Shown here one piece after another: positions 43,453-52,310 of a DNA stretch of 64,000 bases. The DNA is from JAVBTT01 sp031556035. Lineage in GTDB: Bacteria > Bacillota > Clostridia > Oscillospirales > UBA929. The notes under the pieces are model-generated. The model was not told the DNA's origin, ran no database searches, and saw only the letters and a list, made by a program, of their open reading frames with translations. The stretch covers positions 1 through 64,000 of the forward strand of contig JAVBTT010000001.1 in NCBI GenBank assembly GCA_031556035.1, read 5' to 3'. The translations under genes and the position numbers were made by a program. Each line of letters opens with the position of its first letter. Within the stretch, counting starts at the first letter, position 1.

Positions 43453-44028
43453 ATGAAATACCTCATTGTCAGCAGCCATCCCTACAACGGCAGCTTTAAC
43501 GCCGGCGCCGTGCAGACCATTAAGGAAGCGGCCCTTTCAAAAGGGCACGCCGTGAGGTTGATTGATCTTGTGGAGGAGGGCTTTAACCCCGTTATGACCT
43601 CGGCGGACCTGAAGGCGTGGGGGCAGGGCCAGCCGGTTGACCCCATGGTGGAAAGGTACCGGAAGGAGATTGAGGACGCGGACGTCCTCGTATTTCCGTT
43701 TCCCATTTGGTGGGGCTCTCTTCCCGCTGTGCTCAAAGGCTTCTGTGACAAGGTTCTGCTGCCCGGCTGGGCTTACAAATACGGCGACAATGGCGAGATG
43801 ATCGGCCTGCTCACCTCCAAGAAGGCCATTGTCATCACAACGATGGAAACGCCAGAGGACATCTATAACAGCTACTTTAACAACCCGGTGGAGGGCTCGT
43901 TTATCAAGGACACGCTTCAGACCTGCGGTATCGAGGTCCTGAGTTTTGAGCAGATAGATAAAATTGTGTCCGGCGGCAGAGCCTATGCCGAAAGTAAAAT
44001 GCGCGAAATGAGCAAGCTCATTGTATAG
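43453..44028 (+). CDS. NAD(P)H dehydrogenase (quinone)-type flavodoxin-fold protein
   Basis: 191 residues of the flavodoxin-2/NQO1-like family (PF02525). FMN-binding opening KYLIVSSHPYNGSFNAGAV, and PFPIWWGSLPAVLKGFCDKVLLPGWAYKY, the typical active-site and dimer segment. Cytoplasmic two-electron reductase of quinones or similar acceptors; physiological substrate unknown. Start 9 bases after AAAGGA. A 26-bp perfect palindromic operator-like site lies just downstream, before ccdA. Confidence 0.85.
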   Translation: MKYLIVSSHPYNGSFNAGAVQTIKEAALSKGHAVRLIDLVEEGFNPVMTSADLKAWGQGQPVDPMVERYRKEIEDADVLVFPFPIWWGSLPAVLKGFCDKVLLPGWAYKYGDNGEMIGLLTSKKAIVITTMETPEDIYNSYFNNPVEGSFIKDTLQTCGIEVLSFEQIDKIVSGGRAYAESKMREMSKLIV

Positions 44029-44047
44029 AACGGGCATAGACGTTTCC

Positions 44048-44073
44048 ATTACTGTACAAACGTGTACAGTAAT
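44048..44073. promoter_or_regulatory. Palindromic operator-like site upstream of ccdA
   Basis: ATTACTGTAC and its exact complement GTACAGTAAT separated by AAACGT. The half-site spacing (TACTGTAC...GTACAGTA) is typical of dimeric repressors of the BlaI, MerR or TetR classes. It sits 97 bp before the ccdA start and 20 bp after the oxidoreductase stop. The binding protein is unknown. A hairpin role in RNA is possible but the stem is AT-rich. Confidence 0.5.
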
Positions 44074-44169
44074 ATTTAAATGATAATCATCTTAATGCGC
44101 CATGCAGCCTTGTGTTTATCGTAGCGGGCTGGGGCGCATGATGATTATACTGCATAGGGGTGTGAGGCG

Positions 44170-44835
44170 GTGCAATATCTGCTCCTGTTTCTTGAGGGAA
44201 TCATAACATTTATCTCGCCCTGCCTGCTGCCCATGCTGCCGGTTTATCTCTCTTTTTTCGCGGCGGGCGAGCAGAACAAGCGCAGAGCTCTTATAAACTC
44301 GTTGGGATTTGTTCTTGGGTTTACGGCTGTGTTTGTCTCCCTGGGCGCTTTTGCCGGGACGGTCGGCAGGCTGATGACAGAGTACTCGGCGGCAGTCAAC
44401 CTCGTCACCGGAGCCGTCGTAATCCTGCTTGGCCTCAACTTTATGGGCGTCCTCCGCATTGGTTTCCTGAACCGCACCAGCCAAAGATCCGCCAATGTAA
44501 AAAACCTGCGCTTCTTTTCCGCCATGGCATTCGGTGTTGTGTTCTCCATCGGATGGACTCCCTGTGTCGGCGCGTTTCTCGGCTCTGCGCTGATGATGGC
44601 TTCCAGACAGGGCGGCACGTTTACAGGCATCGCTATGCTGCTCGTTTATTCCCTGGGGCTTGGCATCCCTTTCGTGGCGAGCGCCGTGCTCATAGACAGG
44701 CTGAAAGGCGCGTTCGGATTTATAAAGCGCAATTACCGGGTGATCAGCCTCATATCGGGAGGACTGCTCGTTGCGGTGGGCATCATGATGGCCACCGGGC
44801 TTATGGGGCGCTTTTTGTCCCTGTTGACGTTTTAG
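44170..44835 (+). CDS. ccdA: Cytochrome c biogenesis protein CcdA-type thiol:disulfide transporter
   Basis: 221-residue membrane protein with six predicted helices (PF02683). The two redox cysteines are seen in ITFISPCLLPMLPVYLSFF (helix 1) and FSIGWTPCVGAFLGSALM (helix 4). It passes reducing power from cytoplasmic thioredoxin to extracytoplasmic TlpA-type proteins. GTG start at 44170 with GTGAGG just upstream (tight spacing). Nine bases before the thioredoxin gene, forming a two-gene unit. Confidence 0.94.
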   Translation: MQYLLLFLEGIITFISPCLLPMLPVYLSFFAAGEQNKRRALINSLGFVLGFTAVFVSLGAFAGTVGRLMTEYSAAVNLVTGAVVILLGLNFMGVLRIGFLNRTSQRSANVKNLRFFSAMAFGVVFSIGWTPCVGAFLGSALMMASRQGGTFTGIAMLLVYSLGLGIPFVASAVLIDRLKGAFGFIKRNYRVISLISGGLLVAVGIMMATGLMGRFLSLLTF

Positions 44836-44844
44836 GAGGCAGAC

Positions 44845-45465
44845 ATGTCGCAGAAAGTGAAAATCATAATCGGCATCGCGGCGCTCGCCCTGGTCATCGC
44901 TGGCGCCGCCCTAACATATGACGCTCTCCGCGAGAAAATAAAGCCGGAGATCTCTCTTGCTGAGCAGCCGGGCAATGTCTTAACCCCGTCGCCGGAGGGT
45001 CGGGGAGAGCCCGGCCCGCAGAGCAGTCAGGCTTCAGGAGCCGACGAAATGGAGGCGCCTGATTTCACGGTCGTGGACGCCGACGGCAACAGCGTCAGTC
45101 TCTCAGATTTCGAGGGAAAGCCCGTTGTTCTGAACTTCTGGGCGAGCTGGTGTCCGCCCTGCAAGGCCGAAATGCCGGAATTTGACAAGGTTTGCGCGGA
45201 GCTCGGCGGAGAAATCCATTTCATGATGGTGGACATGACCGACGGACAGCGGGAAACCGTGGAAAAGGGCGCGCAATATGTCGCGGAGCAGGGATTTGCT
45301 TTCCCCGTCTATTATGACACAGAGCAGGAGGCAGCGTATACCTACGGTATCCGCTCCATCCCGACAACGATATTTATCGACAGTGAGGGCTTTATTGTCA
45401 CCGGCGCGGAGGGCCAACTGGACGAGGAAACCCTGCGCTACGGCATCAGCTTAATCGTCAAATAG
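44845..45465 (+). CDS. TlpA/ResA-type membrane-anchored thioredoxin
   Basis: 206 residues: N-terminal membrane anchor (VKIIIGIAALALVIAGAAL), a Pro/Ser-rich linker (about 35-65) and a thioredoxin fold with the CxxC in NFWASWCPPCKAEMP (about 98-101) and the cis-Pro region IRSIPTTIFID. Acts outside the membrane, reduced by CcdA. Starts after GGAGG. Target may be extracellular disulfide proteins; no cytochrome c genes are in the window. Confidence 0.93.
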   Translation: MSQKVKIIIGIAALALVIAGAALTYDALREKIKPEISLAEQPGNVLTPSPEGRGEPGPQSSQASGADEMEAPDFTVVDADGNSVSLSDFEGKPVVLNFWASWCPPCKAEMPEFDKVCAELGGEIHFMMVDMTDGQRETVEKGAQYVAEQGFAFPVYYDTEQEAAYTYGIRSIPTTIFIDSEGFIVTGAEGQLDEETLRYGISLIVK

Positions 45466-45468
45466 CCA

Positions 45469-45488
45469 CGCCGCCATGCTTCGCGGCG
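45469..45488 (+). terminator. Weak terminator after tlpA
   Basis: Short GC hairpin CGCCGC...GCGGCG directly after the stop, followed about 12 bases later by TATTTTTATT rather than an immediate T-run. Confidence 0.4.
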
Positions 45489-45610
45489 GCGCAAACGGGT
45501 ATTTTTATTGATCCGGTACGTTTTAAATACGCCCAGGTACGAGACAAATAATAGCTCTGCGGAATTTTTCCCATTCAGGCTTAACTCTGCTTCGCATATT
45601 TACGATATAT

Positions 45611-45672
45611 AATATTACGCCGGAAACAAGCGACAGGAATTACTCAGGCTTGCTAAGGGGTAATATTACGGC
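45611..45672. repeat. Repeat family C copy 2
   Basis: AATATTACGCCGG... CAGGAATTACTCAGGCTTG ...GGTAATATTACGG resembles the inverted repeat after malQ (13145-13205): same AATATTAC ends and AATTA-CAGGCTTG interior, but the right arm is eroded. Confidence 0.4.
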
Positions 45673-45710
45673 GCAATCAAACAGCAGCAAAGTCAATTAA
45701 GCAGATATTA

Positions 45711-45822
45711 TTGATGTACCAGTTAAACCTTGCCGCCAGTGGCGGGGAAAATGCGCCGCCCGCACAGCGGGCAGAGCGTTTTGAGGAGCTATTGCGGCAA
45801 GGTTTAATCGTGGGACCAATAA
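45711..45822. repeat. Palindromic intergenic repeat, family B copy (inverted orientation)
   Basis: Reverse complement of the 38460-38574 element: ends TTGATGTACCAGTTAAACC and GTTTAATCGTGGGACCAA, interior GCGGGGAAAA...GTTTTGAGGAGC. Ends and interior match, showing that the whole ~112-bp unit was copied, not just its termini. Located between tlpA and the EAL-domain gene; nothing else is seen in 45489-45890 beyond family C. Confidence 0.85.
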
Positions 45823-45892
45823 CTTAGCATTTTCTTCAAAACCGCGCCTCAACACGCCCTCTCACTTTCACAGTATATTTCGGTAAACTATA

Positions 45893-45920
45893 TTGACTTA
45901 ACGTCTGAAAGTGATAAAAT
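45893..45920 (+). promoter_or_regulatory. Sigma-A promoter for the GGDEF/EAL gene
   Basis: TTGACT (45893-45898), 16-bp spacer, TAAAAT (45915-45920), 84 bp ahead of the predicted start codon. Confidence 0.5.
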
Positions 45921-46003
45921 CAATTTTATGCTGGTTATACAATTATATTTGTTATCCCATGCAATAACCCGCTAAACAGAAACTCGAAATGGGAGGTAAA
46001 TCC

Positions 46004-49000
46004 GTGAGGATCTTCAAGCACGCTGATTATGTGGAATACTGGAATGCCTGCGAAGAAGCCTCGTCAGCACCTTATCCGATAGCGATATGGGATTCCAGGA
46101 CAGGCGCCGTATTGACACTGTCGGAATCTGCGCGGCACACTCTGCGCTGCGACTTGAATTTGCCCGCATATATGATCACGGCGGACTTCAGCCTCCCGGA
46201 TATTTTCTCCAGCCTGATGTGCGGAAATACGGAAAAAGTTGAGATAACCTTCCATTTGGAATCCAGCGTGACAAACAGGCATAAGGCACTGATTGTATTC
46301 CCGACAAGACCCTCGGACGGACGCCCCATATATTTCCCGGTTCTGCCGATCCTTCTGGACAATAGCCGTCAGGCGGAGGAGTTCGCCGGACTCATAGCTA
46401 ACAGGCTCCTCGCCCCAGAACAGCCCCGCCCGATTCTATGTGAGTTCGATATCCTCACAGAGGAGAGGGCATCCCAGATTCTCGCGGGGTATTCTGGCCA
46501 GATTTATATCAAGGACCTGTCCCGTAAAACTATTGCCAGCACCCCCGCTTTCAACGCCTTCCTGAACAATTCAAGAAAAAAAGAGGTCAGCGGGCTCGAC
46601 ATTTCGAACTTCAACCCTCCATACGCAAGAGCCATTGGCACAGACCTTGACATAGGGGCCATGAGCTCCGGACACTCCGGGGCGTACGCCGTTCCCAGCC
46701 GACGTGTACACGACATGCTTCACACCTGGAGAAAAATACACAGGATTCCCATACTGGCTCCGTCCGGGCAAGCTATTGGTCTGCTCCTGGCGCTAAGAGA
46801 ATTATATGATGTCGACTTGTCACGGACAGAGCTGGAGCGTTACAAGCGGATATTTGGCATTGTGCACTCGTCGACTTCGGAGCTCCCCTTCATTATCTTT
46901 GTCTGGCGGGACAACGGTACGGCATTTATCGACTACATATCAAAAAACACATTAAGGCTCGGGGTCTCATCCTACGAGCTTCAGGAACTGGCACAGCTCG
47001 CGGCGCTCGTCCACCCGGACGACCGAAGTATGTTTTGGGAATCCAGGGAGATGTTCTCCAAGACTCCGGGCGAAACATCGTATCGGCTGCGGCTTCCGGA
47101 CGGAAGCGCGGTTAAAGTTCGCGAGCACGTTGAGCGCATAACGGGCGAGGGGCATTATAACTGGCTTATAAGCCGCCTATATGTTGAGAGCGCCGGGGAA
47201 AACGCGCTGGCGTCCGAGGCCGCGGACAGACGGGTCATTGACAGCCTGCAGAGACGGCAGGTCTTTATTAACCAGATGAGTATGGATTTCAACCGAACCA
47301 CTAACATCAGATCGGCTATACAGGCCGCCCTATCCCACGTCTGTGAGGATATGGGACTACAGGCGGGGCTTCTGTACGAGGAGCACGAGGGGCGAATAAC
47401 CCTCGCCTTCCAGCATGAGGATTTTTGCGTATCCCCCCATGCCATGTGGCCCTCGCCCACACGCCGGGATCTCGATGAGGTCGCGCAGATAAAGCGACAC
47501 GACGAGTCCCTTTTGACCAACGATGAAAATCTCCCTGAGTTTTGCAGAAAGCTCAAATTTCTTTCCGGGATGGACAACGTACACGTTGCATCTATACGCG
47601 ACGAAAACGAGACATTTGGTATGCTGTGTTTTCTGGATTGGGGCTCTTCCTCGGAGTGGACCGGCCGTGAGCACGAGGCTCTGTCCCAATATGCGCATAC
47701 CCTTGCCGGCTTCATCTGCCGCAAGCGCAGCCAAGGCATGCTGATGCGCCTGGCGTACGTCGATCCGGTGCTTGGAATACCGAACAGGGCTGCCCTGGAA
47801 AAGGACATGACCGCGACGGGAAGCTCAGGCTCCAGAGGACTCATTATGACAATTGAGCTGCGCAACATGTCAATGGTGGCCAACTCATACGGTCTGAGCT
47901 ATGGAAACGCCTTCCTCGCTGGCGTCTGCGACTTTACTTGCCGTTATTTCCCGGAGGCATCGCTCTACAGGATATCCAACAACCAGTTCGCGCTCTTGTT
48001 CTACGGATGGGACACAAAAAGGGCCGGGAGCGAGCTGGATGGTTACTTCGAGCGTTTCTCCAGGCCGTGGGACGTCTTGGACAAGCAGGTGTTTGGGATG
48101 GCCGCAGCCGGGATAGCGTCACTCTCGGAGTGTCCGGATCCGGAAGAGGCAATCAGACAGGCCGATGTCGCGCTTGAGGACGCGGTGACGCTCGGTCATT
48201 CGGTCTATGACGGCTACAAGGTATCCGGGCTTCATCAGGTGGAAATACTCGCCGCACTTCATGAGGAAGCCTCCAAAAATTTTGTGAATATGACAGTTCA
48301 CTATCAACCCATTTTTTCTCTTGAGACACAGCGCTTTTGCGCCGTTGAGGCGTTGGTTCGCTGGAGTCATCCGGCGTACGGTTCCATACGTCCTGACGCG
48401 TTTATAGATCTCGCCGAGCAATCGGGGCTTATTGTCCCCCTTACGTTCCATGTTCTAAAAGAATCCCTGGCCCAGATACGCCGATGGAGAGATCGCGGAA
48501 TCGCCGGAATCAGCGTAAACGTTAACGCTTCCCCGCGCTTTCTGCGGGATCAGAACGTTGTTGAGCAGATTTTACATCATGTTGAAGCCGAGGGACTTAT
48601 GCCTGGCATGCTGACCATTGAGCTGACCGAAAGCATGGCGATCCAAAACACGGACATAACAATAGACATAATAAACCGTCTGAGACGCAAAGGGATCAAA
48701 GTCGCGTTTGACGATTTCGGCGTGGGCTATTCGTCTCTGTACATGCTGCGGAACATCCCTCTTGACGTTGTAAAGATTGACAAAAGCTTCCTTAAGGTAT
48801 GCGCCGATTTCGACCAGATCATAATAGGCTTCGCGGTGGACGCCGCCAGGCTTCAGAACATGCAGGTATGCGCCGAGGGAGTTGAGACCGCGGAAAACTG
48901 GCAGATGGTTGAGCGGCTTGGCGTCACCCTGCTGCAGGGATATTACCTGTCGCGGCCCGCCCCGGCGGACGCTATTGAGCCGCTTCTGCTCGACCCGAAA

Positions 49001-49033
49001 AAGTTTTTGAGCAGGCCCTGCATAGGCGCCTGA
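46004..49033 (+). CDS. PAS/GAF/degenerate GGDEF/EAL c-di-GMP phosphodiesterase
   Basis: 1009 residues, no membrane segments seen. The N-terminal ~400 residues look like tandem PAS-type sensors (QIYIKDLSRKTIASTPAFNAF; FIDYISKNTLRLGVSSYELQEL...VHPDDRSMF is a clear PAS/PAC). A GAF-like domain (about 420-570) precedes a GGDEF domain whose signature is replaced by RISNNQF (about 655), so no cyclase activity is expected. The EAL domain has VEALVRW, NVNASPRFL, ELTESMAIQ, FDDFGVGYSS, VKIDKSF, AEGVE and LQGYY, i.e. the complete catalytic set, so it should hydrolyse c-di-GMP. The GTG at 46004 follows GGGAGGT at correct spacing; an ATG at 45989 overlaps that site. May link nutrient signals to flagellar motility. 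Confidence 0.92.
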   Translation: MRIFKHADYVEYWNACEEASSAPYPIAIWDSRTGAVLTLSESARHTLRCDLNLPAYMITADFSLPDIFSSLMCGNTEKVEITFHLESSVTNRHKALIVFPTRPSDGRPIYFPVLPILLDNSRQAEEFAGLIANRLLAPEQPRPILCEFDILTEERASQILAGYSGQIYIKDLSRKTIASTPAFNAFLNNSRKKEVSGLDISNFNPPYARAIGTDLDIGAMSSGHSGAYAVPSRRVHDMLHTWRKIHRIPILAPSGQAIGLLLALRELYDVDLSRTELERYKRIFGIVHSSTSELPFIIFVWRDNGTAFIDYISKNTLRLGVSSYELQELAQLAALVHPDDRSMFWESREMFSKTPGETSYRLRLPDGSAVKVREHVERITGEGHYNWLISRLYVESAGENALASEAADRRVIDSLQRRQVFINQMSMDFNRTTNIRSAIQAALSHVCEDMGLQAGLLYEEHEGRITLAFQHEDFCVSPHAMWPSPTRRDLDEVAQIKRHDESLLTNDENLPEFCRKLKFLSGMDNVHVASIRDENETFGMLCFLDWGSSSEWTGREHEALSQYAHTLAGFICRKRSQGMLMRLAYVDPVLGIPNRAALEKDMTATGSSGSRGLIMTIELRNMSMVANSYGLSYGNAFLAGVCDFTCRYFPEASLYRISNNQFALLFYGWDTKRAGSELDGYFERFSRPWDVLDKQVFGMAAAGIASLSECPDPEEAIRQADVALEDAVTLGHSVYDGYKVSGLHQVEILAALHEEASKNFVNMTVHYQPIFSLETQRFCAVEALVRWSHPAYGSIRPDAFIDLAEQSGLIVPLTFHVLKESLAQIRRWRDRGIAGISVNVNASPRFLRDQNVVEQILHHVEAEGLMPGMLTIELTESMAIQNTDITIDIINRLRRKGIKVAFDDFGVGYSSLYMLRNIPLDVVKIDKSFLKVCADFDQIIIGFAVDAARLQNMQVCAEGVETAENWQMVERLGVTLLQGYYLSRPAPADAIEPLLLDPKKFLSRPCIGA

Positions 49034-49059
49034 GACTAGGGCGTGTTTTTTAAAGAGTA

Positions 49060-49109
49060 TTTTGGCGTATGTTGCCCCCAGCCGAAGGCGGGGGCAACAT
49101 ACGCCAAAA
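49060..49109. terminator. Bidirectional terminator between EAL gene and SGNH esterase
   Basis: Perfect 20-bp arms (TTTTGGCGTATGTTGCCCCC and complement) around a 10-nt loop, with A- and T-runs on both sides, between two convergent genes. Confidence 0.88.
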
Positions 49110-49124
49110 AAATGCACCCGGATT

Positions 49125-51986
49125 TTATTTGGTGACGGCAAATGTGAATGAGTAGCTCGGGAAGAGCTCAGGGTACTTGACGCCGGTGATTACAATCCTT
49201 GCTCCATCGGCTATTGAGTCGTAAGCCACCGGCACCGCCAGGACATTGCCTCCCAAGACTGCCGCGCTGTAGGCGGAGCCCGCAATCGTCACGGCATTTG
49301 CGAAATTTGTCCTGCTGGAGATTTTCGCGTTGAAGCTGACGTTCAGCAGCCCGCCCTCGCCGGAGAAGGCTGTTGCAGTCCAGATGTTGGTGTTGTACTC
49401 GACGACCTCAATCTGTCCGCTGCCTTTTGTGGTCAGGCCTTCAGCAAGAACAACAATCTCATAAGTTCCAGCCGCGGGAGCCTGCGCAACATATACCCGC
49501 GCCCTGCCGCCAACCGCTTCTGCGGGATAGAGCAATTCTCCCCCGACTTTGAGATAGGCGGTGAGCTTTGCCCCGTCCAGACTGCCCTCGGCTGCCGTGA
49601 CTGTAACCGGAATATACGCCGCCAGAGTTTCGACTATGCTGGCGACTCCCACCTCCACATTGAGCCTGAGCTGGACAAGCTCAAGAGTATCGATCGCCGC
49701 ACGAAGGGCAGAGAGGGCGTTGTCAACCTCGCTCTGAACGGCCATCTCGTTCGCACAGACGGCCTTGGCCTCGGCCAAAGCCTGAGCCACCGCGCTGAAA
49801 TCGGCGTAGTCGTCCGGGTTCAGCTTCTCGGCCTCGTTTATCGCCGCAAGCAAAGCGTCCTTGTCCGTACGGAATATGGAGCAGGCCGCAAGGGCGCTGT
49901 CGGTTCTGGCCAGCAGCAGGCTGTAATTGCTCGCTGCCCAATCCGCGCCGGCGGAACTGAGGTGCGTGCCGTCATAGAACAGGGACGCGGTGGCGTCAAA
50001 GCCCAGTCCCTGTATGTAATCCGCCATGATGGGTGTTATATCGAGGAAAGCAATGCCTTCTCTCTCGGCGATATCTCGGTCTCTGGCCCTCCAATCGACG
50101 AAGGACACCCCGATCCACTCCTTTGTGTACCGGTTGTAGCCGGACGCGCCGATTCTGGTCGGATCTCCGTTGTAATACTGGTTTACGGGGGCCAGGAGAA
50201 CAGGTGTCGCGCCAAAGGCCTTGGCAGCGTCGACGTACTTCTGCATTGTCTGCTCAAACAGTCCGCCCGGGCTCGGATCCGCGTAACGGCCCGTGCGCTC
50301 CCGCGAAAAGTCGTTGTGGCCCCAGTCAATGAATATATAATCGCCCGGCTTTACATACGTCGTAAGCAAGGCATTCAAGTTTCCCCCGCCGATGTAAGTG
50401 CGGGAGGCCAGGCCGCTGACGGCTCTGTTGTTGAACACTACGTCGTCGGTGAAGAAACTCGGAAGCCTTGAGCCGTAGCCGACGGAGGTGCCGCCGCCGC
50501 CCTGCGCGGCGGTGGAGTCTCCCACGATATGGACGGTCGGCTTCGCGCCCGCCCCGAGTGGCTCCGCAGGGGCGATTTCGACGCCGCAAGCCATCGAGAT
50601 CGCGTTGGCGTTGCCCTCGAAGCTCGCCAGCTCAACGGTGAGCTGCCCGTCCCACACCGCGACGCGGAAATTGTTGGCCACATAGGTTCCTGCGGTTCTC
50701 GCGGTACTCGCCCTAAAATTGGCCGTATTGCCGTCGGCGGGATAATTGCACCAGGCAACGGCGTTCATAACACCCTCAATTTTCGCACCGCTGTTGTAGT
50801 TGCCGGTCTCGCGGCCGATAGTGACCTTTACGTCGTAAATGCCGACGGGCAGATCGATCAGGAAGGTCGGGTAGGTGTATCTCCTGCTTTCTCCCGTGCC
50901 GTTGACCTCTTGTGGGGCGTTCTCGCCCTCGCCCTTGATGTCTCCGCTTATGTAGGCCTGTCTTAGCGGGTCCTCGTTCGTCTGTGTCGTCAGCCTGAGG
51001 GTGGGGTATACGTCGTTCATCTGCCAGCCGTAGCCTTTTAGAGGGGAATAGGCCGAATTCACCTCAATCGGTGTATAGCCCTCAGTCGCTCCGCCGATGT
51101 CAAACTTCCAGCTGGTCGGGAGGGCCACCGCAGGCTTGACATACTCGAAGCCGGGTATCCTCTTTGTGACCATGTTTTGGGCCACCAGTCTGGCCACGTC
51201 CGCGGCGCCGGCCGCAGTGAGGTGGACGCCGTCGCTGTACAGGACGCCCTCAGCCTTGTTGGGCAGGGCATTGAAGTAGTCCATCGTGAGCTTGTTCAGA
51301 TCAACCAGCGGCACGTCCAGAGCCTTTGCAACCTCGCGCGAGCCGTTGGCGTAGTTGGGGAAGCTGGGCAGAAAACGCCCCGCTGCCGGGTCGTAGAACA
51401 TAGCCTCACTGGAAGGGCCGTTTAACATGGCGGCGCGAGCCGGGTCGTTGTCCGGGTTGTTTGGATTTGGGCCGTCGGGCCCGTAAACCGGACCGTACCA
51501 CAGGCTGTTATTGTGGGTGGCGGGAACGGTGACCAGCACCGGAATGCCGCCCTTTCCCCTGATGTCCCTAACATAGATCGCGAGGTAATTCTGATATGTT
51601 CCGGCGATGTCCATGTCTCCTACCGGGGCGTAACGCGCCGCGCGCGCGTAGCACGCGTCGTTGTGCCCCCACTGGACAAACACCACATCCCCCGGGTTGA
51701 CTGCGTTGAGCATCTGGTTGTAGCGGGCTTCATTATAGTACTGCTTGGCACTGCGGCCGGCCATGGCCCTGTTGTCGACGGTGACGCCGTCAAACCACTG
51801 GGCGAACACGGAGCCCCAGCCCTGGGTTCCCGTGCTGCCGCCCGCGCCGCCCGAGGCTACAATTGAGTCGCCCACCATGATGAATTTCGGGTTTGGGGCG
51901 GTTTCGGCGGATGCCACCTGCGGCACGCAGGCAACCATCATCAGCACACACAAGGCAATGGCAAACGGTCTGCGAATTTTCTTCAA
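49125..51986 (-). CDS. Secreted double-SGNH (CE12-like) esterase with C-terminal module
   Basis: 953 residues; TTG start behind GGGAGGG and a signal peptide (MKKIRRPFAIALCVLMMVACVPQVASAE). First SGNH domain: VGDSIVAS, RAMAGRS, VQWGHND, SDGVHLTAAG (about 35-275). A galactose-binding-like sandwich (about 290-470, FDIGGATEGY...) as in rhamnogalacturonan acetylesterases. Second SGNH domain: VGDSTAAQ, RAVSGLASR, IDWGHND, YDGTHLSSAG (about 480-700). Then a FIVAR-like helical repeat (about 705-770) and the shared C-terminal module (about 777-953, KYPELFPSYSFTFAVTK). Both catalytic triads look intact. Likely deacetylates pectin or another acetylated polysaccharide; the target is inferred. Confidence 0.9.
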   Translation of the reverse strand: MKKIRRPFAIALCVLMMVACVPQVASAETAPNPKFIMVGDSIVASGGAGGSTGTQGWGSVFAQWFDGVTVDNRAMAGRSAKQYYNEARYNQMLNAVNPGDVVFVQWGHNDACYARAARYAPVGDMDIAGTYQNYLAIYVRDIRGKGGIPVLVTVPATHNNSLWYGPVYGPDGPNPNNPDNDPARAAMLNGPSSEAMFYDPAAGRFLPSFPNYANGSREVAKALDVPLVDLNKLTMDYFNALPNKAEGVLYSDGVHLTAAGAADVARLVAQNMVTKRIPGFEYVKPAVALPTSWKFDIGGATEGYTPIEVNSAYSPLKGYGWQMNDVYPTLRLTTQTNEDPLRQAYISGDIKGEGENAPQEVNGTGESRRYTYPTFLIDLPVGIYDVKVTIGRETGNYNSGAKIEGVMNAVAWCNYPADGNTANFRASTARTAGTYVANNFRVAVWDGQLTVELASFEGNANAISMACGVEIAPAEPLGAGAKPTVHIVGDSTAAQGGGGTSVGYGSRLPSFFTDDVVFNNRAVSGLASRTYIGGGNLNALLTTYVKPGDYIFIDWGHNDFSRERTGRYADPSPGGLFEQTMQKYVDAAKAFGATPVLLAPVNQYYNGDPTRIGASGYNRYTKEWIGVSFVDWRARDRDIAEREGIAFLDITPIMADYIQGLGFDATASLFYDGTHLSSAGADWAASNYSLLLARTDSALAACSIFRTDKDALLAAINEAEKLNPDDYADFSAVAQALAEAKAVCANEMAVQSEVDNALSALRAAIDTLELVQLRLNVEVGVASIVETLAAYIPVTVTAAEGSLDGAKLTAYLKVGGELLYPAEAVGGRARVYVAQAPAAGTYEIVVLAEGLTTKGSGQIEVVEYNTNIWTATAFSGEGGLLNVSFNAKISSRTNFANAVTIAGSAYSAAVLGGNVLAVPVAYDSIADGARIVITGVKYPELFPSYSFTFAVTK

Positions 51987-52103
51987 GGTTTTCCCTCCCT
52001 CTTTTTTATGATTCCCCCGATTTTTCTCCGCGCTTACATACCCGGCGTCGTATCTCCTCCCCCTGCTCTCCCCGGCAAAACGCCACTCCCCTTTGAAAAA
52101 ATT

Positions 52104-52310
52104 CTAAAGCCCGGAACCGGGCCGTTCGATCAAATACGCCGCCAGTCCGGGCAGCCTTCCCTCTATCTCCCCGCAGACGATGCGCGCCATTTCCACGGCC
52201 CCCGCGTATCTGAAATGAGTGTTGTCCTCAATGCCGTTCGGGAAATCTGGCAGTACTCCCGGAGCCTCGTGCACAAACAGCGCCCTTGAGGACGTGTGGA
52301 CGGCAACAAG
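52104..52310 (-). pseudogene. Remnant C terminus of an SGNH (CE12-like) esterase
   Basis: Between the GH112 gene and the SGNH gene the minus strand holds an open stretch of 68 codons without a start or ribosome site. It reads ...LFVHEAPGVLPDFPNGIEDNTHFRYAGAVEMARIV..., where DNTHF with the following GA..MA is the catalytic Asp-His end of rhamnogalacturonan acetylesterases. An in-frame TAG (52311-52313) closes it upstream and no GDS block is found. The N-terminal part is therefore missing, indicating deletion of a former gene. The rest of 51987-52383 shows nothing else. Confidence 0.65.

Noticed and set aside
46630..46647. TGGCACAGACCTTGAC as a third sigma-54 promoter
   Set aside because: The -12 element reads TTGA rather than TTGC and the site lies inside the coding sequence of the EAL protein.
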